Shown: positions 11,101-22,650 of the stretch, one piece after another
How positions within the stretch are numbered: position 1 is the stretch's first letter
How the letters are laid out: each line of letters opens with the position of its first letter
Origin: Neoceratodus forsteri
Taxonomy: Eukaryota; Chordata; Ceratodontiformes; Ceratodontidae
Reading direction: 5' to 3'
NCBI GenBank assembly: GCA_016271365.2
Contig: CM057451.1
Location: 370,099,501 to 370,163,500 of the forward strand
DNA: 64,000 nt
Position numbers and translations under genes: made by a program
The notes under the pieces: generated by a model
What the model was told of the DNA's origin: nothing
What the model saw: the letters and a program-made list of their open reading frames with translations, nothing else
Databases searched by the model: none

Positions 11101-11474
11101 CTTAAGCTGTGTTTACATGGTCACATCTGCACTGGAGTAACCCGTGCGCTCGGGTTGCTCCAGTGCAAACATGACGTATAGACACGTACCCAATAGGGGT
11201 AAGCCGCTCTCTAAGATGCTCCCAGATTCTCTGGGAAGCTGGGGATGCCAAGAGGAGCAAGCAGCTTACAGTGGCGTAAGTGGCAGTGTGGACTGCCTGT
11301 GCCACAGCAGCCCAGCAGATGTCTGGCTCCCCCGTAATGCACGGCCCCTCACCAGCACAGATTGCAGTGGTGCAGAGAGGGGCTGTGTAGACACACAACC
11401 TGCGAGCGGCAAGTGATCCGGACCTGCTGCCACGGGTTTGGCTTCAGTGCCACGCCATGTAAACACAGCTTAGT
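11101..11474. mobile_element. MITE-like element with terminal inverted repeats
   Basis: Left end TTAAGCTGTGTTTACATGG (11102-11120) matches the reverse complement of right end CCATGTAAACACAGCTTA (11455-11472). The interior is GC-rich and contains a small hairpin (CACTGGAGTAACCC...GGGTTGCTCCAGTG near 11129-11165). About 370 bp, non-coding. The element at 57534-57900 has similar ends and length. Small frames here are not genes. Confidence 0.75.
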
Positions 11475-12059
11475 GTGGGGAACTAGCTGGTTGGAATATT
11501 ACAACCTGTTGTGGACTGAGTGGTTGCTTCTTGTGAAGCAGCTGGTTGATTGTGGGAGGGGCTAAACAGACTTGCCTTATAATCATGGAAACCGGAGACC
11601 AAACTGAGGACTTAAAAAGGTGATAGGCATGTGGAAGAAAGGAAGTGCATATGAACACCTCCGGGTCAGGTGGTAGACAGTCCGTATATAAGGGTAAGTC
11701 TCCACAAGTTGAAGTGAGTTTTGCAGGGTGAGTCATGGCACTCGTTGAAGGGCCTCAAATGTTAGTTCCAGGTAGCTGGGACTTACATATGAAGAGGGAT
11801 TTAAGACATCAATGGGGTAGGCATCAGGAAACTTTGCATTAACTGAGTCTCACTGACTACCCTCGCACGCACTGGCATGCACACATATGCTCAGGCTGTT
11901 CAGGGGAGAAGATGGGGATGGGGTGGCAGATAAGCTGTAGGGGCTGTGGCTCTGTCACTTGCGGGAAGAAATTCAGGCAGGTAATCAATATGAATGTGTT
12001 TCATCAGTCTCAGTGCAGAGTTGGCTGCCTTTGGGGCCAAGGTGATATGGAGAGCCTAA
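11475..12059. other. Intronic sequence without recognised features
   Basis: No coherent coding or repeat structure was recognised. Parts (11600-11720) could be old LINE sequence but no motif could be confirmed. Confidence 0.4.
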
Positions 12060-12295
12060 ACACGTTTTTCATTGAAGGACAGGAGGGAGGTGAGATACAA
12101 TAGAAATTTACAAATACACACAATACAAGTGCATAACAAGGCCATGGATTTATTCACAATAAGAGTACAGATGACCACCAAGGATCACAGCCTCAAACTA
12201 GATATGGATAATTTTGAGAAAGACACAAGGAAGTATTTCTTTACATAAAGGGCTGTGGATAAATGGCTGGTTGTGGAAGCCTCTCAGTTTGAGCA
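12060..12295 (+). mobile_element. CR1-clade LINE 3' fragment, left part
   Basis: Decayed C-terminal CR1 sequence: RKYFFT followed by a stop and RAVDKW around 12225-12265, the counterpart of [13 protein letters not shown] in better copies. It is cut at about 12296 by the L2 fragment and resumes at about 12785. Confidence 0.6.
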
Positions 12296-12784
12296 TATAA
12301 AGCTGGCTCTCCATGTTCTGCACTAGATGCCGGTGTGATGGCACATGAATTTCAAAGCGATTTGTTAACTGACAAGGCCCTGCACGGTCTGGATCCAGGC
12401 TACCTGAAAGACCTCCTGAATCCATATGCTCCTGGCCATCCACTCCAGTCAGGGGAAGCAAACCTCCTCTCCATACCAATATCAAGTCTTAAATCCTCAG
12501 GGTATAGGGCATTCGGTGTAGCTTGCCCAATTTTATGGAATGCCCTTCCCGTGGAGGTGAGAGGGGCTCCTTCGCTGGCCCCTTTTAAGTCCCTTTTAAA
12601 AAACTCACCTATTTATATTGAGTCTTGGGCCTGGTCCTGCTGTGTACATTTTCAAATAGTGATACTTTTTAACTTAATATACTATTTAAAATGGACTTTT
12701 ATTAAATGCTTTTGTTGTACAGTGTGAGGTACCCAAAGCCCCTGGTACTGGGTGCCATATAAATAAAGCTGCCGTGCCTTGCCT
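12296..12784 (+). mobile_element. L2-clade LINE 3' end
   Basis: The frame 12335-12727 encodes the L2 C-terminus: KALHGLDPGYLKDLLNPY, then YRAFGVACPILWNALPVEVR and LAPFKSLLKN. It ends in a 3' UTR with GTACTGGGTGCCATATAAATAAA near 12745, typical of L2 elements (..GCGC/CCTATAAATAAA..). 5'-truncated, inserted into an older CR1 fragment. Confidence 0.8.
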
Positions 12785-13005
12785 TGCTATAAATGGAACA
12801 AGCTGCCCAAAGATGTAGCCAGTTTCAGTACAATCTCAGGTTCAAGATCTGATGGACTAGCCACAGGGTGGTAATTAGAAACAAGTGGAGTTGGAAGGGA
12901 ACAGTGGGAACTGCAAAATGATCAATGAACCTAAGCAGGTCAAGCAAGACAGACTGGATGTGCTCTTGTCCTTATGTGTCATCAACCCTTCTAAATGTTC
13001 AAATA
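12785..13005 (+). mobile_element. CR1-clade LINE 3' fragment, right part
   Basis: Continues the CR1 copy broken at 12296: WNKLPKDVASF near 12792-12825, then a 3' UTR with AGACAGACTGGATGTGC near 12947 and TTATGTGTCATCAACCC near 12972, matching the GGGCAGACTGGATGG...CTGCCATCAACTT 3' end of other copies. Confidence 0.65.
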
Positions 13006-13689
13006 TCATTCATTTACTTGAAAGGATTTACTTTTTTTCCTTTTCATGATTCCACCACCAGTTAAGTCATTTGTTAAAGTTTTTTTGTTCTCAAGAACAT
13101 TTTTTCTGCTATCTGCCTTGTTTATCTTCCCCTGATTAGTTGCCCCCTCAGTTGGTTCTTATCATTTTCTCATAGTCACGCAGTGTCCTCATCAAGGTAC
13201 TACTATTCTTCATCGCACCACCCTTCTTAGAAATTCCACATTGGGCATGGCAATGAAGATGACAAAATGAGAACAAAAGATATTGTATAGCAAAGACAGC
13301 CACACAGATCCATGGGAGCCAATCAGGCAAAAATCACTGTTTGGGAAATGAAAATCTAGGTAATACTGGACCTCGACTGAACAGGATTACTAGATCCTGT
13401 ATTATGGAAGCAGACATATGGAATCTGGCTTGATAGGAAAGTGGAGTTCTTTTTTTAAGGGTTGTGCAAATCAGAGATATTACATTCTTGAATATCATGA
13501 ATAATGGGGTATTTACTACTACTCAGCATCAAATAACAATTATAAAATGGGTAAGAGAAACCAACACCTATGATTGGTTAGATGTGATCACATGGCTGTG
13601 CATTATTCCAGCACAGCAGCGCAGGTCAGAAATATTTAATGTTCTGAACCCCATTAATCTGTTTTTAAATGAAAAATTTGTGTAACCAT
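13006..13689. other. Intronic sequence without recognised features
   Basis: AT-rich sequence; short frames at 13148-13330 and 13464-13685 show no domain and no supporting splice structure. Confidence 0.4.
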
Positions 13690-13860
13690 TTTATAAGTGT
13701 AATAAGGCACTCCCAGCCATGGGAAATTGTGGGATAATGACACTTCTCAGGTGCATAAAGCCCTCGGCCTTGCCTCATTCCTCGCTTCCTGAAGCATACC
13801 ATTATCCCACAGTTACCCACACCCTGTTATACCTTATTGTTTAAATATTGTACCTTCCAC
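13690..13860. repeat. Fold-back element of the AATAAGGCAC group
   Basis: Left end TTATAAGTGTAATAAGGCAC (about 13691-13710) and an inner arm (GTGGGATAATGacacttc..) pair with CCATTATCCCAC and ACCTTATTG near 13799-13840. The apex contains CTCGGCCTTGCCTC. Similar ends occur at 21688 and 21836, and a similar apex at 27815. Confidence 0.65.
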
Positions 13861-15254
13861 AATTTATGGTATTGTAACTGGGAAACAAAAAAAATCTTCT
13901 AGCCCTCCCCAGGTGGTCACCCCCTTCCCCCTCAGTGGTCTTCTGCCCTACCCCATCCTCTCCCATATCTTTAGCCATAGAAATCTCTAGAGTTAATCTT
14001 AAAAGTGTAACTGTCTGTACCAGCTCCTGTTAATATCCTTTCAAGCCACCACCCTTAGAGCATCTTCTCCAGAGCCCAAAGTTGTCTATCTGTGAAGAAG
14101 CCCTCCCTCCTGACCCTAATCCGTGACTGGAGGGCGATAGAAGGCAGAATAATCTCAGCTAGTCAGTTGTCCTCCTTCCCTGACCTGCTGACATCCATAA
14201 TCTACTGCCTGCAGTGAACTGGGGTGGGGTGTTTGAAGGACATGGATGAAGCTAGGCAGATGGATTAGGACACTGATAATTCACAGCTACCTTGTTCCAT
14301 ATGTTTCTTTCTAGATGTGAGCTTCTGACTGCATGGGTTTTCACTTAGTACAAGCGTTCTTCAGTCATCCCAGTTTTCCCTGACTGATGACACTTGTGGT
14401 TTGGGTGTTTGCAACATCAACAGATGGGTCTGTGACAAGTGTTTACAAAGGAACCCACTACCCATTTGCTTTGTCACTGAACTTGTCTACTTGATGGTGT
14501 GCACTGGTTCACTTTTTGTGATAAACTGTTCTGCATTTTTCTTGGTGGTGTCCAATGATCTGACCATCTCAACAGGTCATGTCAACCTCAAACATTATTG
14601 TTACATCCTTAAAGTTCTGATGCATAACCCTGTATTCTGAAATTCAGGGCTAGTTAATCCACACACAGAAGAATCTCTTGACACTGCTTCCTTTGAGCTG
14701 GCCAAATATACTGATACTGGTACTGGTAAGCTTCTTCACTCTATTCAGATAATTATCATCAGGAGTTCCCATCTACCCAGAGACTTTCCAGAAATCCATC
14801 CCCGACTGGTTATGAATACAAAACCTGTCATGTTCTACTAGAAAGTCTGTTTTGAGTCAGCCCGGTGGAGTGAAGCGCAAAAGGCACTGAATGCCTTACC
14901 TCCTGCCACGCCTGTGACACATGTTTAGAAAGAGCATGGGTTGTCGGGGGTCGGCAGGGTGGGAGAGGATTAAGCATCCCAGGAGCCGCTGTCCTCTTGC
15001 AGGGATAGGGTGCCCAGCCATCTGGGCCTCTAACTGCCATAAGGCGGAGGCCTGGTGGTAGTGCAGGTTGTGAATGGCTCTAAGGGTGGGGCTGCAGTTT
15101 TGTAGGATGTGCATGCTTCAACATGCATGTACTGATGCATCATTGTGGCAATGGGCTGGAAGAACATGAAAAAAACTGGAGGATGGGCTTAATGAACCCC
15201 TGCCCACTCCCTTGTGGCTCACACCACTGCTCCACTTGGGGGGGGGGGGGCTGA
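13861..15254. other. Intronic sequence, nothing identified
   Basis: About 1.4 kb with no recognised domain, repeat or RNA gene. 14870-15110 is GC-richer. It ends in a run of G at 15238-15250. Confidence 0.4.
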
Positions 15255-17860
15255 CTGCTTATTTATTTAGTCAGTTATTTAAAAGTTGATAACTGACAAA
15301 GGCACCAATGAGATGAAGATTGTTTCCAGGTGCAACCTGGGGAAAGGGTAACCTAGGGATACATTTGCATAAAAACATGAAAAATACAGTTAAGCAAACA
15401 AAGGTCATGGTTGCAAGACCCCAAAACGGTAGGTAACATCCAGATACAAGGATACAAATAAAATAAGACACATTTGCATACAGCAAAAACAATTGCAGCT
15501 ATTCAAAAACACTGGTCACAGTTACAAGACCCAAAATGGTTGGTAACTTCTGGATACAGGGATACAAAATAAATAAAAGACGATTCGAGCCACAGTTAAA
15601 CAACATTATACAGAATGCCAGAGCTGCTGTAACACAAAGTATATTTGTGTCCTGACACTAGTCACAGGAGCAAGGTCCTTACAGTAAACACTGAGGAACC
15701 CTCAGAAAGAGGGAAGAGGGGGCTTAAGAGGAAATGGCAACTAAGGGGAGATGCTTCAGGTAAATTAAGGAGGTGAGAGTTGGGAACACTGAGAGCATTG
15801 CGGATAAGGCAGAAGTCTGAGGAGCCATTTGAATGAGGAGGAGGAGGAGGCTAGTCAGAGATCAGAGGGGAGTTTATTACAGATGGAAGGGAAATGGAAG
15901 GAGAAAGCAGACTGACCAGATGCAGGGTTGGGGCAAGGGATGGAAAAGGTACATGGATCTCTATGGCGAAGGGAGTAGTTTGAGGAGGCTGCTTGGGAGA
16001 GGTGGGCGGAAAGTTTGGAAGAGAGGATGCCAAACCAGAACTTTGCAATGAAGAAGGCATAGTGAGCCATTCTCCTGTGAGATAGAGGCGCAAAGGATAG
16101 GGTGGAGTACAGGAGACCGTGGGGGAGGCTGTGGCGAAGTGGCAGAAAGCATTCAGAAGTGCATCTAATCTGGAAAGTGATGATTCAGAGGCTGTGCCGT
16201 ATACCGCGTCAGTATAATCAAAGATGAGAAGGATCATTTCCCAATCTTGGCATGTAGGGAGGGGGAGTCTGTCTTTATGTCGGTATAGGACAGCCAGTTT
16301 GGGGCATAGTTTAGTGCAGATGGCGTTGACATGGATGGAGAAGTCCAGGTGACAATCCAACCATACCCCCAGGTATTTGAAAGCTGGGATGTTCTCAAGT
16401 GGAGCCCTGTCCAAGGTTGTGAAGATGGGAGAAGACTGTAGGGTGGCCGGTTTTTGTCTGGAACCAAAAGTCATGGGCACAGTTTTTTTTTTTGCATTTA
16501 GTTTGAGTTGTTTTTTCAGGAACCAAGTCTGAACTCTACTGAAGTCCTCTTGGAGGGGGGACTGTACACTGATAGCAGAGGGCCTGGAGGTGAATATGAT
16601 AGTATCATCAGTGTACAAATGCATGTTAGAAAATTTGCAGACTGACGGGAGGTTGTTTATAAATAGGGAGAAAAGGATGGGGCCAAGGATGGAGCCCTGG
16701 GGGACCCTGGAGAGGATGAGGAGTGGAGAGGAGAGAGCATCACCTATTTGTTCTGATTGTTGCCCGTTGTGAAGATAGGAGCAGAACCAGTTGACTGTGG
16801 GTTCAGCTGGCCTGCAGATCTAAGATTTTGTAGCAGGAGGGGGTGGGAGACAGAATCAAAGGCCTTCTCCAAGTCTATGAAAATTGCTGCTGTAATATGG
16901 CTTTGGTCCATAGCTGAAAGAATTGAATCTGTTACTTGCAATAGTGAGGAGGTGGTCGAGTGTTGTTTCCTAAAGCCCACCTGCACTGGTGAGAGAGCAT
17001 TTGTAGTGGCCAGGAATTCAGACAGATGGGAGTGAATAAGGGATTCTTGAAGATTAGTGAGAGCATGGAGGAGGGAGATAGGCCTGTAGTTTCTGGGAGC
17101 AGAAGGGTCACCTCCCTTGTGGAAGGGTAAGACCTTGGCAGATTTCCAGACCTTTGGAACAGAGGAGGTGGCAAGAAAGAGGTTGAGAATGTGGGTGAGA
17201 GGGGTGGCAGAGATGTAGAGAAGCCTAGGGTGAAGACCGTCAGGGCTAGACTTGGTGGGGTTAAGGTCAAGGAGAGATGTGAAGACTTCAAGGTAGGAGA
17301 CGGGGGAAATGGAATTTGGTAGGCTAGCCTGGAGCATCCGAGGGGACTGAAAGGGGTTCAGGGGGTGTAGGTGAGTGTTTGTCGGGGAGGGCACAAGTGG
17401 CGAAGAATTTATAGAAAGTCTTTGTGGTTGATACCAGGTCAGAGACTGGGGAGCCATCAACTTTGAGAACAGGGGAGGCTTGTTGGGCAGGTGCATCAAG
17501 GAGAGAATGGAGGACTTTCCAAAAAGAAGCTGGAGAGTGTTGGTCTTACTGCAGGTGTTGCCAAAAGTGCCTGGCCTTGGAGAGGCGGATGGCCATGTGC
17601 AATTATTTCTTAGGGCTTTGTATGCTTGGAGGTCCATTTGAGATAGAGATTCTTTATAGTGGTATCAAGCTTTGTCTCTGGCTTGGGGAGGAGAACTGCA
17701 CTTCCCCTTCTGGCCCTGCAATGGGGGGTAATCCATGGTCAAGAGAGGCGTGCAACAGTTGCAAGCAGCAAGGATAGGGCTGAGAGCTGCCTGTCATCCC
17801 AGATAAGGTAAAAAGATTTATGGGGGAAACAAAATCTGCTCTGGACACAAAATATGTTTA
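15255..17860 (-). mobile_element. Type C LINE (CR1/L2 group, (AATA)n-type tail), linker to 3' end
   Basis: Minus-strand frames 17637-16744 and 16624-15851 together cover linker and reverse transcriptase. The first carries SPDGLHPRLLY, then NYRPISLLHALTN, FRKQHSTTSSL and IFIDLEKAFDSVSH. The second carries LYTDDTIIFTS and the LKYLGVWLD-like AFKYLGVWLD. The catalytic box is Y-T-D-D instead of the usual Y/F-A-D-D. A frame break lies between the two ORFs (16625-16743), where the sequence still reads as RT (LSSPLLILSRVPQGSILGP-type region). The 5' part extends as linker to about 17860. The AT-rich 3' end is at 15255. The clade may be Rex1-like or L2-like; it was not resolved by eye. Confidence 0.75.
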
Positions 17861-18540
17861 AAGAGTCGTCCACCTGGTGACCAAGTGTTGACACTTTGTG
17901 CTGCCATGTGGATGACCTGCATTCAGAAACGAGCTTGGGATGCTGTGTTGGGGGACAGGCCTGGCTGCAGCAGTTGGTACTCAGACGTGCACTGTAGTTG
18001 GGAGGGTTGGCACTGCACCACTGGTGTCACAGTGACCTCTGCAGCGGGCTTGGGAGCTTGCTCCCTCTGCAAGAAATGCATTACATGCAGCCAGGGCACA
18101 CATGGCTAAGTGTATGCTGGGGGAGGCTGTGGAGAAAAAACAGTAAGAAAACGCAAGCACCGCCTACATGATGACCTGGTTCCTGGTTTCCCTGTGTCCT
18201 AATGCCTGTCAGCACTGGATCCTGGCTCACATAGCAAGCTGCCACTGGGGGCCGGACGGCTCTCCCTCTGAGCCTCCAGCACAGGATGACAGCCATAGGG
18301 AACATCAGCGGGTGACATTGGGTTAATGGGGCCAGAAACAGGATATATCCCCAGCACCAGGGTATATACATGGTGGAGCATGGCCAGGGATAAAAAGTGC
18401 ACCATGGTATATACCTAGTGGAACATGGCCAGGGAGAAAAAGTAAATAAAAAAACACATATGCATTTAAAGGGGACACAAGCTTTGTGCTAATTTGCTGT
18501 CCCTGGTTCTCTTCCTATTTTTAGCAATGATATTTATATG
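17861..18540. other. Intronic sequence, nothing identified
   Basis: Contains a partly repeated phrase (GGTATATACATGGTGGAGCATGGCCAGGGA at about 18361 and GGTATATACCTAGTGGAACATGGCCAGGGA at about 18401, in adjacent 40-base units) but no gene or known element. Confidence 0.4.
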
Positions 18541-18542
18541 GA

Positions 18543-19285
18543 CATACAAATGTTCCAGCAGATAAAGGCCCTGTGGTCTATCTAGTCTCATCAAGTGTGC
18601 AGTTCCCACTGAGTTTACAGAGGGAAATGCCCCCTTCCCATATCCCCCTTGACCCCTCTCAAATCTCCCCTCACCTGTCCTCTACTTGCAACTTTCCTCC
18701 TCACCCTGTCTGATCCTCTCTTGAAGCTGTCCACAATTTTCAGGGCTACCACCTCCTCTTGCAACTCATTCCACTTGGCCACCACCCTCTCGGTGAAAAA
18801 GCACCTCCTTATCTCCCTCCTGAATCTTCCCCTCACCAGATTTAGGCTGTTCCACCTAGTGGTCTTGCTTCTGCTAAGGCTGCAGAGACCCTCCATTATC
18901 ACCCTTTTTCTAACTTTAAGGTACTTGACGGTCTCAGTCATGTCCCCCTTCTCCCTTCTGTCCTCAAGTGAGTACACGTTGAGCCCCCTGAGCCTCTCCT
19001 CGTAAGTGTTACCTGCTGGCCCTGGATCATCTTGGTTGCCCTTCTCTGGACCATTTTCAGCAAGTTGATATCCTTCTTGAGATATGGGCACCAATACTGC
19101 ACACTGTACTGTAGGTGCAGTCTCATTAGAGACCTGTATAGCGCTAGAATGACCTCCGCCTTCCTGCTGGTGATTCCCCTGGCTATGCAGCCCAGCATCC
19201 GATTTGCTTTGACTGCAGCTTTTCTATAGTGTGCTGAGTGTTTCAGATCACTCATGATAATTACACTCAGGTCCTTTCCAAACCA
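18543..19285 (-). mobile_element. CR1-clade LINE 3' fragment
   Basis: Minus-strand frames 19255-18938 and 19094-18615 encode the CR1 C-terminus: NRMLGCIARGITSRKAEVIL, QYSVQYWCPYLKKDIN, QRRATKMIQG, then YEERLRGLNVYSLEDRR and RRCFFTERVV. One frameshift lies around 19020. The 3' UTR begins near 18590 (GATAAAGGCCCTGTGGTCTATCTAGTCTCATC on the plus strand reading backwards). Confidence 0.85.
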
Positions 19286-19592
19286 CGGATCACGTGGTAA
19301 GGCATGACAAGAGTGATGATCGCAGTGATAGCAAGTGGGTGCCGGCTGGGTGAAATTGACATCAATGGGTTTCTGAATTTTAAAGTGAGATAGTAGGGGA
19401 TCTGTGCCTGAGACAGTTGGGGGGTGGCAGTGTGTTAAAGTGGTGGTGTCAACTCATCTGTCTGCAGTCAGGCATTCCGCCAGGAATGCAAATGTAAGAT
19501 GGAGAGGATCAGATCTGTAAAAAGGGGAGACACTTGTGGTTTGAGAGACAGGGAGCCATGTAATACAAAAAATAATATATGGCTCCCTGTCT
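19286..19592. other. Spacer with a short hairpin
   Basis: GGGAGCCAT at 19549-19557 pairs with ATGGCTCCC ending at about 19587. Otherwise unremarkable. Confidence 0.45.
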
Positions 19593-19708
19593 GTTATGGA
19601 GCTGGTAACTCCATCTCGGGATTCTAGTGACAACATAAATCTCTCGAGCTTCACCATCGAAGTTTATGATGTCATTGGAATCCCTCGATGGAGTTACAGC
19701 TCTATAAC
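19593..19708. repeat. Fold-back hairpin element
   Basis: GTTATGGAGCTGGTAACTCC at 19593-19612 pairs with GGAGTTACAGCTCTATAAC ending at 19708; inner arms pair across an apex ATCTCTCGAGCTTCACCATCGAAG. The layout (stem, then CCATCTCG, then a CTCGAGCTT apex) parallels 7631-7758 although the stems differ. Confidence 0.75.
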
Positions 19709-19751
19709 AAATAAGTAGCCAAATGTTGCTCTATTTGTGAAAAACTGTATT

Positions 19752-19907
19752 CTCTTCATGGAACCTGGAAGTTATAGAGTTTTTACTGTCACTGCATGGA
19801 ATCAGAACTCTGAGCACAGCTTTGATTGATCAATAGCCTGTGCCACAAGTCCTGATTCGATGCAGTGACATAGTCAAAACTCAGAATTCCAGGTTCCATA
19901 AGAAGAA
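19752..19907. repeat. Fold-back hairpin element
   Basis: CTTCATGGAACCTGGAA near 19753 pairs with TTCCAGGTTCCATAAGAAG near 19887-19906; inner arms CACTGCATGGAATCAG and CTGATTCGATGCAGTG also pair. Confidence 0.7.
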
Positions 19908-20489
19908 CTCTGCAGAATATTGTCCATAAAATAAAAATCAATTATAGATAATTTGGGTGCATGAATATCAGTTCTAAAACTAAGAGCATTAGAGGCAGAT
20001 GCAAATTCACACAAATGTCCTGCCCCCTTTAGAACAGAAGTTCATGTTGGCCATAAAAAAAAGTCAGTTCCACATTCAGAGTCAGTTCCATATTCAGTTC
20101 AGTAAGGAAGACACAAGGCTTCCTTACTGAGTAATGCTACTGTAAGCTAAAAAGTACTTGGGCAAGCAGTCAGTTTTTACCCTAGTTATTTTCTGAGACG
20201 CTAAAGAAATTATGGCTCTGGTCTGTTCCCTCACCTCTGTTATAGATCGAGGAAGCGCTCCCAACCAATTGCACCACTCCTTTCCTCTGCGTATGAGATA
20301 CTTTTATTCTGGGAAGAGAGTCTCACACGCAGTTGCCCTGGAAACAGGCATGTTCAGTTAAGGTTTTAAAAAAAATGAACACTATAGATCAAGCTTGATC
20401 AATAATATATTACTACTGCCACTAAGACCACTCTTACAGTTGTGGAGCATAACTGATGGGGGTCTGGAGACAAATGTTCTCATTATATG
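19908..20489. other. Intronic sequence, nothing identified
   Basis: No coding or repeat structure recognised, apart from a short near-duplicate phrase (GTCAGTTCCACATTCAGA / GTCAGTTCCATATTCAG) at 20065-20100. Confidence 0.4.
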
Positions 20490-20900
20490 ATACATTTTTA
20501 TTTATTTATTTATTTTATTTAAGATCACATAGGAATTACAACCCTTTGAATCATAGACTCGTTTCCAAAGGCTCCACATCAAATACAAGGTAAATACAGT
20601 ATTAACAAACACTATTAACAACAGGTTATTACAAGGCAGCAATTGTGACAATTGACTACAGTAAGATGTCATTGAGTGAGTATATAGTAGACCAATAATG
20701 ATAATTGTCCTGTACGGGTGGTAGCTAAGTATAGTGGTAGAAACACATAGTTACAGTCCTTTAACAGGGTGCAGCGAACTAAGATACTGATTGGTTAGAC
20801 CTATGGGCCAGTAGGCTACAGAGGCGGTACAAAGGGTGCTGCCTCAGGAGAGACATTGTCTTCGGCTACACTTTATTAAGCCGGTTCTATGCCTTTAGGG
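20490..20900 (-). mobile_element. 3' fragment of an (AATA)n-tailed LINE (type C)
   Basis: (TTTA)n at 20492-20520, then on the plus strand CCCTTTGAATCATAGACTCG and TTTCCAAAGGCTCCACATC. This is the reverse complement of the same 3' end seen at 63180-63245 and 10170. No RT motif remains. Confidence 0.6.
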
Positions 20901-21204
20901 GTATATTTTACACAGGAACACTCCTTCACTATTTTGCTTTCAGAAATGAGTCAGACTTTTAATTCCATTCCCTGAACTGCGTTCCTTCAGGTTCTCCCTC
21001 TCCCCAATTTCCACCGGTGCCAACTCCAAGCAGTTCGTGGCAGAGGCGATTTTCTAACATCTACTACGAGTGGCTTAGAACTGATGGTGGTGGGCTTGGG
21101 CAAGCTTTTCTGCAGATCCTCAGAAAATTAACAGATTGTTTACTAACGTTGTTTTAGGCTTGCAATAGCATGATTAAGGATCACCAAGGATCATTAAGGA
21201 AAGA
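20901..21204. other. Intronic sequence, nothing identified
   Basis: No gene, RNA or repeat recognised. Confidence 0.35.
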
Positions 21205-21570
21205 AGAAGGAGCAAAAGGCAAATGCCCATATGGAGCTCCTGTCATTTACCCATAACAGCATAGTGGGCAGTTAGAAAGCATAGCATTGTCTAATCTATT
21301 TTTAAACATTAACTCGGAATCACTAATGACCGCAGTAGTTGGCAAAGAGTTCCATGACTTGATGATCCTTTGTGAAAAAAATTATTAACTAAGGGAGACT
21401 AGACACTCCCCTACTGAATGAAAAACATTCACTGCTGGTGTTTTTTTCTATTTTACGCAGGGCACGAGTCGCTTTATGCAGTACATAATGTATGGACAGT
21501 GTCTATTAACCCCTGTTTTCAATCAGTTTATAACCTGAATTATAAAACGGGTCTGAGAAATGGAGCTTTT
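21205..21570 (-). mobile_element. Possible decayed LINE 3' fragment
   Basis: On the minus strand a short stretch reads FFTKDHQVMELFANY near 21380-21335, reminiscent of the FFT...W.NLP segment of CR1-like C-termini. Heavily decayed, so low confidence. Confidence 0.3.
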
Positions 21571-21687
21571 TGATTGGCTGCAAATCTTCTAACAGCCTTA
21601 TGTTAATCTTTTATTAACATACATGTAGAAGCATAAGCATATGCTGAACAAGGTTTAACACTGTTTAAAAACATGTTTTATTATAAT

Positions 21688-21835
21688 AGCAATAAGGCAC
21701 TCCCAGGGATTATGTTAATGGTCAGTTAATCACCCTCTAGGGGCATGTTGAACTCTGCTACACCTTGTGCCACAGTACACCCCCGAAGATGATTAACAGA
21801 CCATTAACATAACTCTTGGTCATGCCTTATTTAAG
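21688..21835. repeat. Fold-back element of the AATAAGGCAC group
   Basis: GCAATAAGGCAC and GGTTATGTTAATGG-type arms: ATTATGTTAATGGTCAGTTAATC (about 21709) pairs with GATTAACAGACCATTAACATAA (about 21790), with terminal GCAATAAGGCAC pairing with GCCTTATTtaagc. The apex contains CTACACCTTGTGCCACAG. Confidence 0.75.
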
Positions 21836-21977
21836 CAATAAGGCACAACAGGGTGTGGGTTATTGGGGATTTACCCATGCCTTGTGTGGTGTGTCACGAG
21901 GCACAGCTGAGTGACTTAACCACACAAGAAGTGGGAAAATCACCCAATAGCCCACACCCTGGAGTGCCTTATTGCAT
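21836..21977. repeat. Fold-back element of the AATAAGGCAC group
   Basis: Directly adjacent to the previous one. GCAATAAGGCACAACAGGG and TGTGGGTTATTGGGGATTT pair with AAAATCACCCAATAGCCCACA, CCCTGGAGTGCCTTATTGC at about 21933-21975. Two such hairpins lie in tandem but have different stems. Confidence 0.75.
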
Positions 21978-22146
21978 TTATACAATGGAACCATAAGTAA
22001 AATAAATTTAAAATGTGTTTAATTATGTTTTTTATAAATGCCATTCCTCAGACGTGGGTTATGCAGGATTTACCCACGGTCATGTGACATGTTTTGACCA
22101 ATGAGGTTACAGGATTTTCACACACCATTGTGTAATGCTTAATAAA

Positions 22147-22205
22147 CCCATCGTTACGACATCAGTATGCTGTAAACCTTGCTTAACTATGTCATAATGA
22201 TGGGA
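22147..22205. repeat. Short hairpin
   Basis: CCCATCGTTACGACAT pairs with ATGTCATAATGATGGG around a short loop; the preceding 22040-22145 looks like another decayed fold-back arm. Confidence 0.5.
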
Positions 22206-22459
22206 TTACAGGATAGAATGTCATCACCTGTCAAAATTCTTGGAAAGGAAAGGTGATCTGCTGCTTGGATATTCATTCAAAACACACTCATTCCATTCAG
22301 ACAGTTACAGACCCACTGCAGTATAAATCATAATGGCTAATTTCAGCACTTCAGTTGCTCACCATACAAAGCAGGAGGCATTCATAGCCAAGCTGGAGAA
22401 CAAACACACATTGATAAAAACAGTATTTTTTTTTTCTACCACAGTGGCTAGTTTTTCCA

Positions 22460-22650
22460 TACACTATAAAATACAATGCCTGAGTAATGGTGGTCAACCA
22501 CGGACGTAATCACCTCTCATGGTTGCCATGACAACTGTAAACCTCTCAAGCTGTGCTCTCAAGGTTTACTTGGTAGTCCTGGAAACTGCTTGAGGTGATT
22601 ACATTGTGGTTAACCACTGTTACTTAGGCATTATCCTCTATGTTATTTTG
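22460..22650. repeat. Fold-back hairpin element
   Basis: Arms: ACAATGCCTGAGTAATGGTG (about 22472) with CACTGTTACTTAGGCATTAT (about 22615); GTAATCACCTCTCATGG with CTTGAGGTGATTAC. Apex CCTCTCAAGCTGTGCTCTCAAGG, like the apices at 7680, 8155 and 19650. Just outside, ATACACTATAAAA resembles the flank at 8060. Confidence 0.75.

Noticed and set aside
11102..11565. Several overlapping short frames on both strands
   Set aside because: They lie within or beside a TIR-bounded MITE; the open frames reflect GC-rich palindromic sequence.
18649..19229. Plus-strand frames of 118 and 65 codons
   Set aside because: They are antisense shadows of the minus-strand CR1 C-terminus.
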